The notes under the pieces: model-generated | Told to the model about the DNA's origin: nothing | The model's database searches: none | Seen by the model: the letters and a program-made list of their open reading frames with translations, nothing else | Translations under genes and position numbers: made by a program | Assembly: GCF_012849095.1 (NCBI RefSeq) | Contig: NZ_CP051681.1 | Location: forward strand, 1 to 64,000 | DNA length: 64,000 bases | DNA from: Cohnella herbarum | GTDB lineage: Bacteria > Bacillota > Bacilli > Paenibacillales > Paenibacillaceae | Direction: 5' to 3' | Part shown: positions 17,820 to 24,987 of the stretch, one piece after another | How the letters are laid out: each line of letters starts with the position of its first letter | Numbering within the stretch: the first letter of the stretch is position 1

Positions 17820-18698
17820 TCAACCGATCATTCGGTACTGGCTCGGCGCCATTCCTGTTACCTTTTTGAATGCCTTGCTGAAGGAATGAATAGACTGGTA
17901 CCGCAGCTTTAACGCGATATCGTTAATAGACAACGTCGTTTCGCGCAGCAGCCGCTCGGCCGTATCGATTCGCTTCTGATTATAATAAGTCTGCAACGAC
18001 ATGCCGATCTCGTTCGAGAAAATGTAGGACAGATGGGAGTAGCTGTAGTTGAGCCGATCCGCGATTTCCGTCAGACTTGTAATGTCGTAGATTTGGTTTT
18101 CAATGTAAGAGAGGACCGAATACACCGTTTCGTTGCCGAATTGGTCGGTCGTATGCGGCTTGCGCATAACCGTATCGGACTTCTGGAAATTACGGTGCGT
18201 CAAAATAATAATTTGCGTCATATATGTTTCCAGCATCTGCTGGGAAAAATCCGTTGGGTAATGCAGCTCCTTAAGCAGCGCGGTAAAAGACAACTCGATC
18301 GAAAACGCGTCCTTCACGCGGGGGCACGTCACCTGATCTAGCGTCTTCTGAATGTTCGGGTACGGGTTGTCCATCCCAAGGTTTGAATTGAAATAAAAAG
18401 CCAAGTACAAGTAGCGGAACGGGTCTTCGTTATCCGCGATCAAATTGTGGCACTGATCCGGCAGGCAGAGGAAGAGATCGCCCTTCTCGACGGGGAAGCG
18501 CTTACCATCTACGTAAAAGTCGCCTTTACCGGACAAAATATAACTGATCTCGTAACAAGGCTGAATATGGTTGCCGACTTCAAATCCGCCGAGACAGCTC
18601 AAGTCCCCGATTTGGTAAAGACTGATAGAGGTATACTGCTGTGGATGATCCCAGTACCTAGTGTCGTAATGAAATTTCTTGCCGTCAAAATGGATCAT
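17820..18698 (-). CDS. AraC-family transcriptional regulator of the sugar operon
   Basis: 292 residues. N-terminal cupin sugar-sensing domain (NHIQPCYEISYILSGKGDFY, FPVEKGDLFLCLPDQCHNL) and two C-terminal helix-turn-helix motifs (DITSLTEIADRLNYSYSHLS; LSINDIALKLRYQSIHSFSK) ending FKKVTGMAPSQYRMIG. Such proteins activate adjacent carbohydrate genes upon sugar binding. It is encoded immediately upstream of, and parallel to, the transporter/catabolic operon. The AT-rich 17745-17819 stretch between its stop and the attenuator hairpin is the only place for an operon-specific promoter and AraC sites. Confidence 0.87.
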   Translation of the reverse strand: MIHFDGKKFHYDTRYWDHPQQYTSISLYQIGDLSCLGGFEVGNHIQPCYEISYILSGKGDFYVDGKRFPVEKGDLFLCLPDQCHNLIADNEDPFRYLYLAFYFNSNLGMDNPYPNIQKTLDQVTCPRVKDAFSIELSFTALLKELHYPTDFSQQMLETYMTQIIILTHRNFQKSDTVMRKPHTTDQFGNETVYSVLSYIENQIYDITSLTEIADRLNYSYSHLSYIFSNEIGMSLQTYYNQKRIDTAERLLRETTLSINDIALKLRYQSIHSFSKAFKKVTGMAPSQYRMIG

Positions 18699-18813
18699 AT
18701 CCTGCGCCCCCCGATCTTTTTTTGGCTACAGCATACTCTTGCACATGGAACGTGAAATTAACCTCATCATAAAATGGCGATTTTTTATTGTCAATCGGGG
18801 CGGCATAAAATAC

Positions 18814-18848
18814 GGGCCTTCACTCGAGATCGAATGAAAGCCCGCTTT
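18814..18848. terminator. Hairpin between HTH gene and AraC regulator
   Basis: GGGCCTTCACTCGA pairs (with two G-T wobbles) with TCGAATGAAAGCCC around a 2-base loop. The minus-strand side is followed by GTATTTTATG, so it may be a weak terminator for the small HTH gene upstream. 18699-18813 and 18849-19056 otherwise show no gene I can support. Confidence 0.5.
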
Positions 18849-19056
18849 ACTTGAATTGCAACTTCCGTATGATTCTTCGCAAATAGATTCAAGCCCTGAA
18901 CAAATTGCTGAAGATCTGGCAAGAATCGTCCAAAATAGTGTCTCCATCGATGCGCCATATGTGGTGTTCATTAAACTTTCAAATAAATTATTCACTAAAC
19001 ATCCCGTAGGCCGACGGGGTCCTTCTTTGAATTTCCCCACACATCTTTACTTTCTT

Positions 19057-19278
19057 TTAGGTTCTTTCTTCCTTCATTCGTTCAGGAATATACTCCAACA
19101 AATCACCAGGTTGACAATTTAGTGCTGAACAAATTTTATCAATTACTTCTAAAGAAACATATTCATTTGTGTTTAACTTTGCCATTGTTGCAGAAGAAAT
19201 CCCAGTCATTTTCAATAAATCCTGCTTCTTTATTTCCCTATCTATCAGCAATTTTAGTAATGGTTTATAACTGATCAT
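19057..19278 (-). CDS. Small Cro/C1-type helix-turn-helix protein (YozG-like)
   Basis: 73 residues that are almost entirely one HTH_26 domain: KPLLKLLIDREIKKQDLLKM, then TGISSATMAKLNTNEYVSLE and ICSALNCQPGDLLEYIPE, the standard ending of YozG/YdaS-like regulators. GAGGAG lies six bases before the ATG. No partner gene is adjacent. It lies between the sugar operon and repeat R6 and could be part of the cassette that ends in R5. DNA target unknown. Confidence 0.85.
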   Translation of the reverse strand: MISYKPLLKLLIDREIKKQDLLKMTGISSATMAKLNTNEYVSLEVIDKICSALNCQPGDLLEYIPERMKEERT

Positions 19279-19385
19279 CGCGAACTCCTCATAAAGTAGT
19301 TAAATGTTTCTTTAATTATATTGAACAATCTTTATTTACTCAAAAATATTTACTTTGTAAATATAAATCATACAAGGTCTAAATC

Positions 19386-19568
19386 TTGCGAAATTCATTA
19401 GAGATAATAATTGATCCGCTAGTTCGTACTCGTTTAAAACTATTACACGGCGACCTTACAACTACAGATTCTGATTTTATACTATTTTCAAATGAATCTA
19501 TACAAAACTATAACATAATCCGAGAATCCCTACCCGACAACCTCCAACATGCCCTTTTCCTCTACTAA
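19386..19568 (+). CDS. Possible small protein or remnant, unknown
   Basis: A 60-codon plus-strand frame from TTG 19386 with protein-like composition (LEIIIDPLVRTRLKLLHGDL). It has no good ribosome site, but a plus-strand terminator follows about 95 bp downstream. I recognise no family. It may be the tail of a decayed gene. Low confidence. Confidence 0.25.
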   Translation: MRNSLEIIIDPLVRTRLKLLHGDLTTTDSDFILFSNESIQNYNIIRESLPDNLQHALFLY

Positions 19569-19664
19569 GCTCCAAACAAACATTACTCGAAAGTAAAATA
19601 TATCTACAAGGTTTCAAGGATGCCATATGTCTATTCGAAGAACTACATATGTCTCGAATTTAAG

Positions 19665-19690
19665 AGCTTTTAACGCTCTTTTCTTTTTGA
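19665..19690 (+). terminator. Intrinsic terminator (plus strand)
   Basis: AAGAGC-loop-GCTCTT followed by TTCTTTTT, directly before repeat R6. A short stem, but with a good T-tract. Confidence 0.55.
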
Positions 19691-19698
19691 GCTTGTCG

Positions 19699-19862
19699 AA
19701 TAACGTCTTATGTATTCACGAACCCGAGAGGCTTAAGGCGACGAAGTCGCCGGGTGGCTTCGCCACTTAGCCTCGCAGGGTTGTCCGCCTATATCCACTC
19801 CCTCGAAATGCCCCGGGCGGACCGAGCAGCCATCAGGCTGCGATGCATGAATACGATGTTAT
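19699..19862. repeat. Cassette repeat R6
   Basis: Left arm AATAACGTCTTATGTATTCACG, right arm GCATGAATACGATGTTAT. The inner stems use different bases from the other copies but the same plan: CGAGAGGCTTAAG...CTTAGCCTCGCAGG enclosing GGCGACGAAGTCGCC, then TTGTCCGCC pairing with GGGCGGACCGA, then AGCAGCCATCAGGCTGC. Preserved pairing with changed bases argues that structure is selected. Confidence 0.85.
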
Positions 19863-19903
19863 CGGAAATCAATGCCCCCCATTTGTTGCGTATTAAATAA
19901 TTA

Positions 19904-20308
19904 TTACTTTTTCTCTAATGCTACAACTGCTTCGATTTCCACAAGCTGTTTTTCATACCCTAACACTGTAACTCCTAATAGCGTACTTGGAACATCATTT
20001 TCGCCAAATTCCTCTCTTATCGCTCTCCATGCGGATACTAAGTCAGCTCGACTGGAGGACGCAACAAGGACTCTGGTATACGTAATGTCTTTGAGCGAGG
20101 CGCCAAATCCCCTTAATGCTTCAACTAAGTTTTCCACACAGAGTTTTGCTTGAAACTCATAATTATTAATGCCCAATACAATTCCTTCTTTATTAAGCGG
20201 GCAAGCTCCTGCCATAAAAAATATATCCATACCCGAAGGAATACATGAAGCATAAGCATAATCTACGGAAGCTAGATTGGTTAAACGTATCAAAGATATT
20301 TTGACCAT
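19904..20308 (-). CDS. RidA/YjgF-family enamine/imine deaminase
   Basis: 134 residues from ATG 20308 (GGGTGG eight bases upstream; a GTG four codons earlier is less likely). The trimeric RidA fold is recognisable from QAKLCVENLVEALRGFGASL, ITYTRVLVASS (with the substrate-binding arginine) and the closing VEIEAVVAL. RidA proteins hydrolyse reactive enamine/imine intermediates such as 2-aminoacrylate. It is the only gene between repeats R6 and R7. The two ends of this unit are perfect 18-bp complements (GTTATCGGAAATCAATGC and its inverse). Confidence 0.85.
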   Translation of the reverse strand: MVKISLIRLTNLASVDYAYASCIPSGMDIFFMAGACPLNKEGIVLGINNYEFQAKLCVENLVEALRGFGASLKDITYTRVLVASSSRADLVSAWRAIREEFGENDVPSTLLGVTVLGYEKQLVEIEAVVALEKK

Positions 20309-20421
20309 TTTTATTACCACCCATTTGTCATTTTGTATTTTTACGTTTTTAATAAAATACTGAAGACTTTGTATTATAAGAATTAATCCATTTGGATTAC
20401 TCTATATTGCATTGATTTCCG

Positions 20422-20605
20422 ATAACGTTCATGTATTCGCGACGTCCAACTCCCTTAAGCCCAGAGGGCGGCCGCGATGCGGTTAGGGAGTTGGATGTGT
20501 CCGGCTGATTCTGCTTCCCTGCTGCTGCCAATCGCCTCCCCGAATCCACTTCTAACTACGGCCGGACCGAGAGGCGAATGCCCCGAAGCGTGAATATGGT
20601 GTTAT
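20422..20605. repeat. Cassette repeat R7 (full length)
   Basis: Left arm ATAACGTTCATGTATTCGCG, stem CCAACTCCCTTAA...GGTTAGGGAGTTGG enclosing GCCCAGAGGGC, then TGTCCGGCTG...TACGGCCGGACCGA and right arm GCGTGAATATGGTGTTAT. Very close to R8 in its first 90 bp. Confidence 0.9.
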
Positions 20606-20627
20606 GTGATGTCCCAGCCTTCGAAGC

Positions 20628-21131
20628 TTAACCTTCAATTAATCTAGGCGTTTTATATATACTTCTATTCATTATCCATTCTGTTAAAGCATCTCTAGTC
20701 GGAGCTCCCATTATAAAATTAAGATCATCTTTTGGATGCACTACATAATCGATAATTTCATTTATTGGTATCCATGCAATTCCTACTTGATGTAAATCTG
20801 GAGTCTGACCTACTAAAGCAATTCGATCGTGGTTTACCGTGCAGTGAAATGTAAAATCTATTTGGTGTATTTGTGGTTCCAATTCAAAAAATTTCGAGTC
20901 CCTTCTAGCTATAAATTCATTAATAAATATGAGTTCATTCCAAATGACTTCTAAATCAACTTCTTCTTTTACTTCTCTTTTCAGGGTTTCAATAATGCTT
21001 TCCCCATGATTCTGTCCTCCACCTGGAAGAACATAAAATGCTCCTTGAACACCAGTTCTTCTCAAAACGAGTAACTCTTCGTCTTTGATTATTACAGCTC
21101 GAGCCGCAGTTCTAATGTTCAGAGCAAACAC
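20628..21131 (-). CDS. NUDIX-domain hydrolase
   Basis: 167 residues. The NUDIX box GGGQNHGESIIETLKREVKE (then EV; residues about 35-57) has the G-x5-E-x7-RE-x2-EE core with all catalytic acids. Flanking beta strands (AARAVIIKDEELLVLRRTG) are typical. These enzymes cleave nucleoside diphosphates linked to another group; the substrate is unknown. Starts at GTG 21131 after GGAAAGAAG. It is the cassette nearest the recombinases, between R7 and R8, and its outer ends are complementary at 16 of 18 positions. Confidence 0.87.
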   Translation of the reverse strand: MFALNIRTAARAVIIKDEELLVLRRTGVQGAFYVLPGGGQNHGESIIETLKREVKEEVDLEVIWNELIFINEFIARRDSKFFELEPQIHQIDFTFHCTVNHDRIALVGQTPDLHQVGIAWIPINEIIDYVVHPKDDLNFIMGAPTRDALTEWIMNRSIYKTPRLIEG

Positions 21132-21170
21132 TTCTTTCCACTAGTTTTTAATAAACTTGCTGGGATTTCA

Positions 21171-21353
21171 CATAACGTTCTTGTATTCACGACGTCCAGC
21201 TCCCTTAAGCCCGAAGGGCGGCCGAGATGCGGTTAGGGAGTTGGATGTGTCCGGCTGTTCCCACTTCCCTGTTCTGAGTTCACTCCGATCGAATCCTCTT
21301 CAACTTCTGTCGGACCGAGGGCCGAATGGCCCGATGCGTGAATATGGTGTTAT
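21171..21353. repeat. Cassette repeat R8 (full length, nearest the recombinases)
   Basis: Left arm CATAACGTTCTTGTATTCAC, stem CCAGCTCCCTTAA...GGTTAGGGAGTTGG enclosing GCCCGAAGGGC, long-range pair TGTCCGGC / GTCGGACC, small hairpin GGGCCGAATGGCCC, right arm GCGTGAATATGGTGTTAT. All eight repeats share this orientation and order. Confidence 0.9.
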
Positions 21354-21572
21354 ACGAACCGGGAGGAGGTGAGCACTCCCCCTAAAAGTGCCGAAAAACC
21401 CTTATATATCAACGGATTTTCGCGTTTGTAAAACCCTTCCAAAAGGCTGTAAATAACCCGAAATTTCGTGGAAGTTAAACGCAGTCGTACATCCAAATGT
21501 TTTACGAACCTCCCCCTGCTCACTTCGTATATCTGCTTTGCTTCGCATATCCAATAAGGGAGGAAATGCGAA
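21354..21572. promoter_or_regulatory. Leader between cassette array and recombinase gene (attI-like, divergent promoters?)
   Basis: No gene. Two near-matches GTTATACGAACC (21349-21360) and GTTTTACGAACC (21507-21518), and an inverse TTCGTATA at 21525-21532, flank the region. The tandem pair TTCGTATATC / TTCGCATATC sits just before the recombinase ribosome site. On the minus strand TTTACA (21432-21427) and TATATA (21408-21403), 18 bp apart, could drive the cassettes. On the plus strand TTGTAA (21426) and TAAATA (21450), 18 bp apart, could drive the recombinases. 21395-21500 also resembles, loosely, the 200-bp repeats at 27950 and 36337. Functional reading is inference. Confidence 0.4.
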
Positions 21573-22526
21573 GTGTCTCAACCTAATATGATCGATTGGT
21601 CAAGCCTGGTTCATTTGTTCCTCATGGACTGCAAGTCCAGAAACTTGGCCAAGACGACTATTCGCCGTTATCGGGACGGATTGAAAAACATCGAACAGCA
21701 CTTAAAAACCCAAAATCTCGAATGGTTTGATTTGACTTCCGATTTGTTAAAACATCGCATCATCCCCAGTATGCTTGATGGGGCATTGTCCCTGAGAACC
21801 GTCAATTGCAACCTGGCTATTATCAAAGAACTTTTCGCGTTTCTCGTGGCTGAGAAACAAGCTGATTGCAATATTGCGGATGGACTAAAGCCTTTTAAAG
21901 TCCAACCCTCTTTGATGCATACTTTCACGGATGCTCATTTGACGCGACTGTTCACTCAACACGATCGTTCAACATTTACTGGCTTCCGTAATTACATGAT
22001 GATGTTGATTTTGCTTGAAACCGGCATACGCCTGAACGAACTCACTCAACTCCAAATCACAGATGTTCTATTAGATGAAGGAATGGTACGTGTTCGGCAT
22101 GGGAAAGGCAGAAAGGCCAGAATGGTGCCGATTCAGCGAATTGTATCTCATGAGTTACATCTTTATTTGCTGGAGCGAGGAACGTTGTACACGGATCGGC
22201 TGTGGATCACGTTGGACAATCGCCCATTCGATGAAGGTGGCATTCGAACCATGATTTCGCGGATATGCAAAACCGCAAACATTCAGGATGTTCAATGTTC
22301 CTGCCATACTTTTCGCCATACCTTTGCAAAAAAGTATTTATTAAACGGTGGCGATATTTTCTCGTTAAAAAATATTCTCGGGCACTCACGGATAGAAACA
22401 ACTGAAATGTATGTTGAACTTTTCTCGCGCGATTTGCAGATCCAACATGAGAAGTTTAGTCCGCTGGAACAGATCATTCAGGAATTCCCCTCTATCTTCA
22501 CCGAAAGCGAGGTGCATGGGGAATGA
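21573..22526 (+). CDS. Tyrosine recombinase 1 of 3
   Basis: 317 residues from GTG 21573 (GGGAGG nine bases upstream). SAM-like N-terminal DNA-binding domain (residues about 10-95) and a catalytic domain with all residues: Arg in ETGIRLNEL, Lys in GKGRKARMV, H-x-x-R in CHTFRHTFA, His in LGHSRIETTEMY with the nucleophilic Tyr. XerC/D-like size. I see no extra alpha-helical insert of the integron-integrase type between boxes 1 and 2, so it is not a standard IntI. It is divergent from the cassette genes and its stop overlaps the start of recombinase 2 (ATGA). Confidence 0.92.
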   Translation: MSQPNMIDWSSLVHLFLMDCKSRNLAKTTIRRYRDGLKNIEQHLKTQNLEWFDLTSDLLKHRIIPSMLDGALSLRTVNCNLAIIKELFAFLVAEKQADCNIADGLKPFKVQPSLMHTFTDAHLTRLFTQHDRSTFTGFRNYMMMLILLETGIRLNELTQLQITDVLLDEGMVRVRHGKGRKARMVPIQRIVSHELHLYLLERGTLYTDRLWITLDNRPFDEGGIRTMISRICKTANIQDVQCSCHTFRHTFAKKYLLNGGDIFSLKNILGHSRIETTEMYVELFSRDLQIQHEKFSPLEQIIQEFPSIFTESEVHGE

Positions 22527-23494
22527 CTATCGGACGCAGACAAAACAAATTAACAAAGGTCGATAAGGCGAGCGACGCCAAGCAACAGTTAAGCTATAGC
22601 GATCTGCTTCACTCTTTTATTCTCGATTGCAAATCAAAAAAACTTTCGCCACTCACGATTCGTTTTTATCAGGATAGCGCAAAACAATTGGAAGCTGCCT
22701 TCCGGGACCAGGAGATTGTACTGGATATTTACTCTGTCACTTCCCGAGATATTAAGAATCATTTTATTGCCTATCTATTCGAACAAGGAAAATCGGACAA
22801 TACCGTAAATGGACGCATAAAGGCCATTAAGCAATTCCTGAGATATTTATTTGAGGAAGGCTGGCTCCTTCAGAATCTTGCAAACGAGATTCATGCCACC
22901 AAAGCTGAAAAGTTGATGATTCAAACCTTTACCAAAGAACAAGTCGTCGCCTTGTTGGAGCAACCGGTGCGAAATACGTTCTCGGGCTTTCGGGACTACA
23001 CCATGATGCTGGTTCTTTTTGAAACGGGAATGCGAATCAGTGAATTATGTAATTTGAAGATTGGCGATGTCTTTTTTAAGGAACAAGAAATTCGTATTAC
23101 AAAAGGAAAAGGGGGAAAAGCCCGCCGCGTGCCTATGCAACAAACGTGTGCTAAAGTGATACGCCGTTACCTGGATATACGTGGAGACTTGGAGACGGAA
23201 GCGCTGTTCGTAAACTTGAACAATGAAAAGATCAGCACCCGAGCGCTACAGGAGAAAATGCATGATTACGGTCTTGCTTCGAGCATTAATGGGGTAAGGG
23301 TATCCCCTCATACCTTCCGGCATACGATGGCCAAGTTCTATATCTTAAATGGCGGTGATCCGTTCACGCTCCGGCGAATATTAGGCCACGCCACGCTTAA
23401 AATGGTCGAATACTATGTTGAGCTATTTAGCAGCGATATTAAGCAACAGCACAAAAAGTATAGCCCGGTTGAAAACATGAAACGTATTATTTGA
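22523..23494 (+). CDS. Tyrosine recombinase 2 of 3
   Basis: 323 residues, overlapping recombinase 1 by 4 bp, so translationally coupled. N-terminal core-binding domain (SYSDLLHSFILDCKSKKLSP...) and catalytic set Arg in ETGMRISEL, Lys in GKGGKARRV, PHTFRHTMA, LGHATLKMVEYYV. Related to but clearly different from recombinase 1, as expected if the two act as a heteromeric pair on the two halves of one site. Confidence 0.92.
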   Translation: MTIGRRQNKLTKVDKASDAKQQLSYSDLLHSFILDCKSKKLSPLTIRFYQDSAKQLEAAFRDQEIVLDIYSVTSRDIKNHFIAYLFEQGKSDNTVNGRIKAIKQFLRYLFEEGWLLQNLANEIHATKAEKLMIQTFTKEQVVALLEQPVRNTFSGFRDYTMMLVLFETGMRISELCNLKIGDVFFKEQEIRITKGKGGKARRVPMQQTCAKVIRRYLDIRGDLETEALFVNLNNEKISTRALQEKMHDYGLASSINGVRVSPHTFRHTMAKFYILNGGDPFTLRRILGHATLKMVEYYVELFSSDIKQQHKKYSPVENMKRII

Positions 23495-23513
23495 ACCTTG
23501 CCATAAGCAGCAG

Positions 23514-23552
23514 CGAAGGCCATTCACAACGGAATGGCCTTCGCTCTTCAAC
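23514..23552. terminator. Bidirectional terminator between convergent recombinases
   Basis: A perfect stem GCGAAGGCCATTC / GAATGGCCTTCGC with a 6-base loop lies between the stops of recombinases 2 (plus) and 3 (minus), 71 bp apart. Confidence 0.8.
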
Positions 23553-23565
23553 CTGATTGAAATAT

Positions 23566-24591
23566 TTAAATCAACCTGTTTTGATACAGTCGGCGCACGG
23601 GGGAAGATTTCGCATGCTTCGATTTCATTTCTGGACGCCACAAGTTAACGTAACGCTTCACCATATCCTGAGAAGTATGGCCGAGAATATCTTGCAAGCT
23701 ATACGGATCGCCCTCATTGATAATGTACATTTTGGCGAAGGTATGCCTTAACGTATGAGGACTTACCCGAACGTTAGTGATTCCGGCATCTTTACCGTAT
23801 TGATGTAGAGCTCCTTGAAAAGAGCGAACACCGAGCGGACGACCATCCAGTGTGACAAAAAAATGAGATGAGTGGATGTCCCCTCTTGCTTTGATATATC
23901 GGATTAAGAGCTTACGCACATCATCACAAAAAGGGATGTCCCGCGGCTTCTTGCTTTTCCCAATGACACCAAGAAGCTGATTCTCTTTAATATCGACCTG
24001 ATTCATTTTGAGTTTTGTGATTTCGCCGACGCGCAGTCCACTGTCGCAAATCAAGGATAGAATGACAAAATCACGAAACCCCGTAAACGTGTTTTGATTC
24101 GGCTGCTTGAGCAGGGCTACAACTTGCTCTTCGGTGAAGGATGGAATGGTTGGTTGATGACCTTTGCGTGTTCGTAAGTGTTCTGCCGGGTTGTCTGGAA
24201 TCCAGCCTTCTTCGTATAAAAATAAAAAGAAACGCTTGATGGATTTAATTCGATTATTGATCGTATTGAGCTTGTAGCCTTTTTTCTCAACCATAGCCAT
24301 AATAAACTTATTTCGCAGCAAGTCAGTCGATACATGATAGATGTCGGCTTCGATCTCTTGCTCTCGCAAAATTCGCTCATAACATTTCAAAGTGCTCATT
24401 TCAAACTTTACGGTATCCTCGCTTGATGTTTCAGCGCGGCGGGCCTGAACAAATAATCTCACGGCTTCTTCCCACGTTAGCCGATAACCCGCGTTGGAAA
24501 ACGATTCTACATCGTATAAATCATTTCTGCGTCGTTTATTCGATCTATCACTCTGACTTTGCCGAAACAGGCTTACAACATTTCCGCTCAT
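23566..24591 (-). CDS. Tyrosine recombinase 3 of 3
   Basis: 341 residues with a longer basic N-terminus (SDRSNKRRRNDLYDVES) and the full catalytic set: Arg in DSGLRVGEI, Lys in IGKSKKPRDI, PHTLRHTFA, LGHTSQDMVKRYV. GGAGGGACGAG precedes ATG 24591. Convergent with recombinases 1 and 2, unlike recombinase-in-trio elements where all three are collinear. It faces the defence island on its right. Confidence 0.92.
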   Translation of the reverse strand: MSGNVVSLFRQSQSDRSNKRRRNDLYDVESFSNAGYRLTWEEAVRLFVQARRAETSSEDTVKFEMSTLKCYERILREQEIEADIYHVSTDLLRNKFIMAMVEKKGYKLNTINNRIKSIKRFFLFLYEEGWIPDNPAEHLRTRKGHQPTIPSFTEEQVVALLKQPNQNTFTGFRDFVILSLICDSGLRVGEITKLKMNQVDIKENQLLGVIGKSKKPRDIPFCDDVRKLLIRYIKARGDIHSSHFFVTLDGRPLGVRSFQGALHQYGKDAGITNVRVSPHTLRHTFAKMYIINEGDPYSLQDILGHTSQDMVKRYVNLWRPEMKSKHAKSSPVRRLYQNRLI

Positions 24592-24803
24592 CCTCGTCCC
24601 TCCAAACAGATGTACTCTGAAATCCCCCTCACTATTCGTTTCATTTTCCGGACAAAACCGGACCCTCTAAAAATCAATTTGTCAGCGTTCTATAGCCTCA
24701 GGCGAAGCAGATTGTCAGATTGAAATGCTCCCAAAGATCCGATCACAGCGTTTTCCAATGATAAACTTGTGCGGTTACTGCGACAACCAGATCAATCCAC
24801 TTT

Positions 24804-24853
24804 CACCGGGCCTCGATTAAAACTAAGTTTTGGTTAACCGGCGAGGCCCGGAT
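24804..24853 (-). other. Strong hairpin at the left end of module copy 1
   Basis: CCGGGCCTCG pairs with CGAGGCCCGG across a loop of about 25 bases. The corresponding site in copy 2 (44458-44507) is weaker but recognisable, so it belongs to the module. It could be a terminator or an end structure. Confidence 0.5.
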
Positions 24854-24954
24854 TTATTGCTATCCCTTCCCGCCGGGTCTGTCCGAAAGTACACACATGA
24901 AAGTCGCTTAAAGAGAAGCATATTGAAAGTGCCTTTATTACATGGATAAGAAGC

Positions 24955-24987
24955 AACAAATTCTCCCACAGCAAGCTGCGGGAGAAT
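24955..24987 (-). terminator. Terminator after unknown gene A1
   Basis: AATTCTCCC / GGGAGAATT with extension ACAGC/GCTGC, immediately after the stop of gene A1. Copy 2 has paired substitutions (AATCCTCCCC / GGGGAGGATT) that keep the stem. Confidence 0.75.

Noticed and set aside
18856..19122. Plus-strand frame (QLPYDSSQIDSSPEQIAEDL...) as a gene
   Set aside because: The first 40 residues look protein-like, but there is no ribosome site, and the frame ends by overlapping the HTH gene antisense with low-complexity sequence; at most a relic.
5383..21353. CRISPR array as explanation for the repeats
   Set aside because: The repeats are 90-186 bp with complex folding and intervals of 46 bp to over 1 kb containing genes. 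No short regular spacers and no cas genes are present.
5383..21353. The repeats as simple terminators or REP-like elements
   Set aside because: They lack T-tracts, have one orientation, occur once per gene, and the flanking bases of each unit are complementary, which terminators would not require. Not fully excluded.
21573..22526. First recombinase as a classical integron integrase IntI
   Set aside because: Catalytic residues fit any tyrosine recombinase, and I see no extra helical insert between boxes 1 and 2 characteristic of IntI. Left as a generic tyrosine recombinase.
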